Of a stretch of 16,151 nt of DNA, positions 12,724 through 16,151 are shown piece after piece; positions within the stretch are counted from its first letter, which is position 1, and each line of letters starts with the position of its first letter. Under the pieces are notes generated by a model. That model had not been told where the DNA came from, made no database searches, and saw nothing but the letters and a program-made list of their open reading frames with translations. Source of the DNA: Methanocorpusculum sp. (GTDB taxonomy: Archaea > Halobacteriota > Methanomicrobia > Methanomicrobiales > Methanocorpusculaceae); the NCBI GenBank assembly GCA_017555685.1, contig JAFZFW010000064.1, forward strand, positions 1 through 16,151, read 5' to 3'. The position numbers and the translations under genes are program-made.

Positions 12724-14657
12724 AAGAGCACCCCCATGATTCCAAGGACAAACATTGCGATGATGATGAGTAATGCGATAATCTGCGACGGCTTAAGGAG
12801 TTTGGATTCGCCGGTGTACTCCTCAAGGTAGTAGTTGGAGGTCTTTGCCTCTTTGTAGACGCCAAGAGAGCCTAAGAATTCTCCCTCGGCGTTGACTGCT
12901 CTGCCGTTTAAGTACGGCTTGACGATTCTGCCGGACTTGCTGCCGACAGCGGCGGCAATCACTAAGGCGGCTAAGATGACAAACATCAGTGAACACATCA
13001 TCAGCGTGTCGACGGCAAAGAGCCCGGATGCTCCGGTGTAGAAGGCATAGTATACAGCAACGTACGGGACGACAATCTCAGCGGTGATGACCGGGAAGCC
13101 GACACAGGCGACTAAGACCAGAATGCCGATGATGATAATCGAAATCTTCTCAGACGGGTTGAGCTTCGTCTCTTCTGCGACCGGCTTACCCAGACGCATG
13201 AAGATCTTGCCAAGCCACTTGGTCCAGAAGAAGACAGTGAAGGCACTGCCGAAGGCAAGGATAGAGATGAAGATGCATCCAAGCGGTGCGTTGATGAATG
13301 CCTCGATTGCTGCCCACTTGGAGATGAGCATACCAAACGGTGCGAGGTACATTCCGGCAATTCCGACAACCATCATGACGGCTAAAACCGGCTGGCGGAC
13401 TAAGAGGGCATCCATGTCCTCGATGTCGCGGCTTCCGATCTTGTGCTCGACTGCACCGACACAGAGGAAGAGCAGACACTTTGCAACTGCGTGGAAGATG
13501 GTTAAGAGGATTGCGGCAACGATTGCGGAAGGAGTTCCGATTCCGGCACAGGCGGTGATTAAACCAAGGTTTGCAATGGTAGAGTATGCAAGGACTTTCT
13601 TTGCGTTGCTCTGGGAGATTGCAAGAGCAGACGTTGCAAGGAAAGTGAATGCTCCAACAAGAGCGAGTGCGACACCAACCCAGGTCTGGGAGAAGAGCGG
13701 GGCGAACACGATTAAGAGGAAAACACCGGCCTTAACCATGGTAGACGAGTGGAGGAGTGCGGAAACCGGCGTCGGGGCAACCATTGCACCGGTAAGCCAG
13801 GTGGAGAACGGCATCTGTGCTGCCTTCGTGATTCCGGCAAGAGCGATGAGTGCTAACGGGATGGTAACTAATCCGACGTTGTCGATTGCAAGGAGGTTTG
13901 GAATCGAGAGAAGGGATGCTTCCGGATCCATCTGTGCAAGGTAGATGACTGCACCGGTAAAGGCGATTCCGCCGATTAAGTTCATCCATACTGCTCTAAA
14001 GGAGTTGGTAACTGCCTCCGGAGTCTTTGAGTATCCGATTAACAGGAAGGAACAAAGCGTTGTGACCTCCCAGAAGGCAAGAAGCATCATGAGATGTGAG
14101 GAGAGCACAATGCCAAACATTGCGGTTAAGAATAAGAACAGAATCGCGAAGAAGTAGCGGCGTCTGTCCGGCACGTCATGGCTGTGTGCGGCATAGTCCT
14201 TCATGTAGCCTAATGCATAGACGCAGATGAGAGAACCGATGATGCCGATGATTAAGACCATAATCAGCGACAGGTTGGATAAGGTCAGCACGATTTCTGC
14301 CTGCGGGTGGGCGATTCCGGAGAACTCGAGAATCAGCAGGAGAACTGCCTGCACAACTGCGAGGATGATTGCAAGCGGCTTTTTGTATTTGACTGCAAGG
14401 CAGAAGATGATGACTGCGACCGCAAGTTCAACAAAGAATAATGCGGTAAAGAGCCACGGGATTGCGGCATGCACAACGGTAATGCCGTTGCTCCATGCAG
14501 TTACTGCCAGGAAGACAGATGCTCCGATTAAGATGACGGATGCAAGTGTCACAATGGTGTTTCTGATGATATCCGGTTTAAACAGCGCGAGAAGAGCGGC
14601 GGCTGCGACCGGCACCAGCAGAAGCAGGATAATCGTAATCAGTTCCGGCGAATACAT
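12720..14657 (-). CDS. echA: Ech hydrogenase antiporter-like subunit EchA
   Basis: A 645-residue NuoL/Mrp-antiporter-like membrane subunit that should pump or admit H+ or Na+ during ferredoxin reduction. There are about 16 membrane segments. The conserved channel region is present: GITKAAQMPFSTWLTGAM, then PTPVSALLHSSTMVKAGVF with its His and Lys. Further conserved lysines include those near AKKVLAYSTIANLG. I chose the ATG at 14657 because a TATA-like box lies about 28 bases upstream and there is no ribosome site, suggesting a leaderless message; a GTG nine bases earlier at 14666 is the alternative. It is first in echABCDEF. Overlapping genes downstream imply translational coupling. Confidence 0.93.
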   Translation of the reverse strand: MYSPELITIILLLLVPVAAAALLALFKPDIIRNTIVTLASVILIGASVFLAVTAWSNGITVVHAAIPWLFTALFFVELAVAVIIFCLAVKYKKPLAIILAVVQAVLLLILEFSGIAHPQAEIVLTLSNLSLIMVLIIGIIGSLICVYALGYMKDYAAHSHDVPDRRRYFFAILFLFLTAMFGIVLSSHLMMLLAFWEVTTLCSFLLIGYSKTPEAVTNSFRAVWMNLIGGIAFTGAVIYLAQMDPEASLLSIPNLLAIDNVGLVTIPLALIALAGITKAAQMPFSTWLTGAMVAPTPVSALLHSSTMVKAGVFLLIVFAPLFSQTWVGVALALVGAFTFLATSALAISQSNAKKVLAYSTIANLGLITACAGIGTPSAIVAAILLTIFHAVAKCLLFLCVGAVEHKIGSRDIEDMDALLVRQPVLAVMMVVGIAGMYLAPFGMLISKWAAIEAFINAPLGCIFISILAFGSAFTVFFWTKWLGKIFMRLGKPVAEETKLNPSEKISIIIIGILVLVACVGFPVITAEIVVPYVAVYYAFYTGASGLFAVDTLMMCSLMFVILAALVIAAAVGSKSGRIVKPYLNGRAVNAEGEFLGSLGVYKEAKTSNYYLEEYTGESKLLKPSQIIALLIIIAMFVLGIMGVLL

Positions 14658-14680
14658 ATGTATCACTGAGTTATGATATG

Positions 14681-14712
14681 GTATTTATCACTATTAATCA
14701 TTCGTATTTATC
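14681..14712 (-). promoter_or_regulatory. echA: ech operon promoter with tandem GATAAATAC boxes
   Basis: On the minus strand GATAAATAC occurs twice (complement of 14681-14689 and 14704-14712), 23 bases apart. The nearer copy is centred about 28 bases before the echA ATG and would place transcription at or just before it. The second copy may be a further promoter or an activator site. Function is inferred from spacing only. Confidence 0.5.
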
Positions 14713-14737
14713 TATGAGTGGGAGAGGGATTTTTCCC

Positions 14738-15367
14738 TCAGAACAGGAGAAGAAACGGGAGGAGCGCCGCGACTGCTGCGCAAACGGTCTGTAATACATC
14801 ACGCCGGGAGGTACAAAAGACCGGCTCAAACGTTCCGCCCGAAACATATCCCCGCCGGGCAAGGAGTTTGGCGGAGAGTTCGGCGCGGCGGACACCAAGC
14901 GCCAGAAGGCCGAAGGCAAAGGAGGGAAGAACCGAAAGCGACAACCGTTTTCCTTTCTGGCGGAGGGCGAGCCTGAATCCTGCGGCATCGTCGGCGATTG
15001 CAGTAATCTGCATGAGAAGGATTTCGCAGGACATGCCGATGTCAAAACCAATCTTCTGCCCGAACAGCCAGACAAAGAGACTCTGAAACTCTCCGGCGGC
15101 ACAGCTCTGCCCGAACCAGAAGGCAATCAGCAGGAGAGCAAAGGTCTTTGCTCCGTAGAGCAGCCCCCAACCGCCGCTTATCTGAAGCACAACTGCCGGA
15201 ATGGCGGCTATCAGCAGCGCGGCGGCAGCGGCAGTAAGCCGCTTTTGCGCAGGAAGACCGGTGAATAGCAGCCACCAGAGAAGACCTGCGGCGAATCCAA
15301 AGGGCAGGAAGAAGACAGACGCGGAGAGCAGGAAGACTGAAAGGATTCGAAGCCTTATATCCGACAC
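14738..15367 (-). CDS. ecfT: ECF transporter T component (CbiQ/EcfT-like)
   Basis: A 209-residue membrane protein with five or six hydrophobic segments, the scaffold that couples ABC ATPases to a substrate-binding S component in ECF-type vitamin and metal uptake. After the fourth segment comes the cytoplasmic coupling region: LALRQKGKRLS, then VRRAELSAKLLARRGYVSGG. The ARRG element matches the Ala-Arg-Gly coupling motif of the family, while the first motif is degenerate. The GTG at 15367 has GGAGG seven bases upstream and lies 13 bases inside the preceding ATPase gene. It is shorter than most EcfT/CbiQ proteins (about 250). The substrate cannot be told from this subunit. The stop is 81 bases from the echA start. 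Confidence 0.75.
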   Translation of the reverse strand: MSDIRLRILSVFLLSASVFFLPFGFAAGLLWWLLFTGLPAQKRLTAAAAALLIAAIPAVVLQISGGWGLLYGAKTFALLLIAFWFGQSCAAGEFQSLFVWLFGQKIGFDIGMSCEILLMQITAIADDAAGFRLALRQKGKRLSLSVLPSFAFGLLALGVRRAELSAKLLARRGYVSGGTFEPVFCTSRRDVLQTVCAAVAALLPFLLLF

Positions 15368-15837
15368 GGCAGTCCCTCCTGCATCTCCCAGCAGACTGCC
15401 GGAAGTGCCGGCTTCTCGTGCGAGAAGAGAATAATTGTTCCGCCGCGGCTTTTCAGAAGTGCGGTCAACTGTTCTGCCGCCTCAGCATCAAGAGAGGCGT
15501 AGGGCTCATCCAAAATCAGGCACTCTGCAGGAGATGACAGAATACAGGCGAGCAGGAAGCGCTTGAGCTCTCCGCGGGAGAGCGTATACGGGTCTCGCGA
15601 GGAATCCAGTGCCGGAACAAGAGAAAACGCCGGTTCAGTGCCGGAAACTCCCCACGATGCAAGCTCTTTTGCAAGCGTCGGGGAAGTTAGGTGGTGCTCT
15701 ATCTCCTGAAAGAGCCAGCGTGCCGTACCCTTCGGTGCTGATTCATAGAGCCTGCGGGCAAAGGTGGTCTTGCCGGAGCCGACTCTCCCCGAGTTGAGAT
15801 GAATGCCGCCCTCGAAGACGATGCCGCAGGCTTCCAT
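15355..15837 (-). CDS. compact ABC ATPase of an ECF transporter
   Basis: A 160-residue ABC ATPase that powers the transporter with its neighbour. All catalytic elements are visible: Walker A GRVGSGKTT at 17-25, Q-loop glutamine at 44 (WLFQE), signature LSRGELKR, Walker B CLILDEP with D-loop SLDAEA, and the switch histidine in LFSHEKP. It is far below the usual 240-280 residues. The N-terminal beta region before Walker A is about half its normal length, and only some 20 residues separate Walker A from the Q-loop, against roughly 40 in ordinary proteins. The ATG at 15837 overlaps the previous stop by one base (TGATG) and follows GAGGTG. A start further upstream at 15906 would run into that gene. 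Function looks intact, not broken. Confidence 0.8.
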   Translation of the reverse strand: MEACGIVFEGGIHLNSGRVGSGKTTFARRLYESAPKGTARWLFQEIEHHLTSPTLAKELASWGVSGTEPAFSLVPALDSSRDPYTLSRGELKRFLLACILSSPAECLILDEPYASLDAEAAEQLTALLKSRGGTIILFSHEKPALPAVCWEMQEGLPCRI

Positions 15838-16151
15838 CACAGAACCACCTCGAAGCCGTCGGTAAACTGCCGGTGCGATGCCCAGAGGATGAAGGGGATC
15901 CCGCATGCTTTGAATGCGTCTGCAAGCTCTGCGGCGGTCTCTGCATCCAGATGCGAGTCCGGCTCATCCAGAACAGCCAGAAGCGGGCGGTTGACTGCTG
16001 CTGCCGCACCGGCGGTCAGTACCTTTTCACCGCCGGATAGCGTCCGGCAGTCGCGAGGCAGGAGGTGCGTGATGCCGAAGAGTTCAGCAGTCTCGGCAGT
16101 TCCGCGCCGAATCTCCGCCGGGCTTTTTCCGGCGAAGCGAAGCGTCGCGGC
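15837..16151 (-). CDS. second ABC ATPase of the ECF transporter (N-terminus beyond window)
   Basis: The reading frame enters from the window's right edge and gives 104 residues to the TGA. It contains the C-terminal half of an ABC ATPase: signature LSGGEK, Walker B LLAVLDEP, D-loop SHLDAE and switch histidine ASHR, ending soon after. Walker A and the Q-loop lie outside. It is paired with the downstream 160-residue ATPase and the T component, as in ECF modules with two different ATPases. The C-terminus stops about 19 residues after the switch histidine, so it too lacks the long C-terminal domain of many EcfA proteins. The missing S component (for instance CbiM-like or a vitamin-specific protein) is expected upstream, outside the window. 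Confidence 0.8.
   Translation of the reverse strand, partial: AATLRFAGKSPAEIRRGTAETAELFGITHLLPRDCRTLSGGEKVLTAGAAAAVNRPLLAVLDEPDSHLDAETAAELADAFKACGIPFILWASHRQFTDGFEVVL

Noticed and set aside
13084..13944. 286-codon open frame on the plus strand opposite echA
   Set aside because: It is antisense to a confident NuoL-like gene. Its Met/Thr/Ala/Lys-rich content is what a hydrophobic gene gives when read on the other strand.
14726..14737. GGGA-TTTT-TCCC palindrome as terminator of the ECF operon
   Set aside because: The stem is four pairs and no T-run follows on the minus strand, so it is not distinguishable from chance.

Overview
The window reads as a piece of a methanogenic euryarchaeon, most likely of the order Methanomicrobiales. 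Methanocorpusculum is my best guess, but that comes from remembered gene content and not from a search. The archaeal signature is direct: an aRF1-type release factor (NIKS, GGQ and a zinc-finger-like region), an archaeal-style arginyl-tRNA synthetase, GGAGG/GGTGA ribosome sites inside operons, TATA-like boxes about 27 nt before some starts, and poly-T terminators. A six-gene Ech-type membrane [NiFe] hydrogenase operon fits a hydrogenotrophic methanogen.

Layout: (1) 1-651 (+), 3' part of a TIM-barrel, endonuclease IV-like or sugar-isomerase-like metalloprotein. (2) 669-3639 (-), a compact frdC-frdA-frdB operon with 4-nt overlaps: a membrane cytochrome b anchor with four transmembrane histidines, a flavoprotein lacking the FAD-linking histidine, and an iron-sulfur subunit. 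(3) 3675-6640 (-), prf1-argS, two bases apart. (4) 6641-6976, a divergent intergenic region with repeated half-sites around the prf1 promoter. (5) 6977-9102 (+), a DASS/SLC13 anion transporter followed by an HdeD/DUF308 membrane protein that is probably leaderless. (6) 9103-9580, a convergent intergenic region holding an unusual nested inverted-repeat and hairpin element. (7) 9581-14657 (-), echABCDEF. (8) 14738-16151 (-), an ECF-type uptake transporter: a T component and two small ABC ATPases, the second cut by the window edge.

How the parts may work together (inference): Ech would use the ion gradient to make reduced ferredoxin from H2 for carbon fixation. The membrane fumarate reductase would carry out the fumarate-to-succinate step of a reductive partial TCA pathway, although its electron donor is unclear. 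The DASS transporter could import a di- or tricarboxylate or an inorganic anion. The ECF transporter imports an unidentified vitamin or metal; its substrate-binding component lies outside the window.

The least explained items are the nested inverted-repeat element at about 9121-9572, the membrane-anchored non-covalent-flavin fumarate reductase, the operator-like repeats at the prf1 promoter, and the strongly shortened ABC ATPases.
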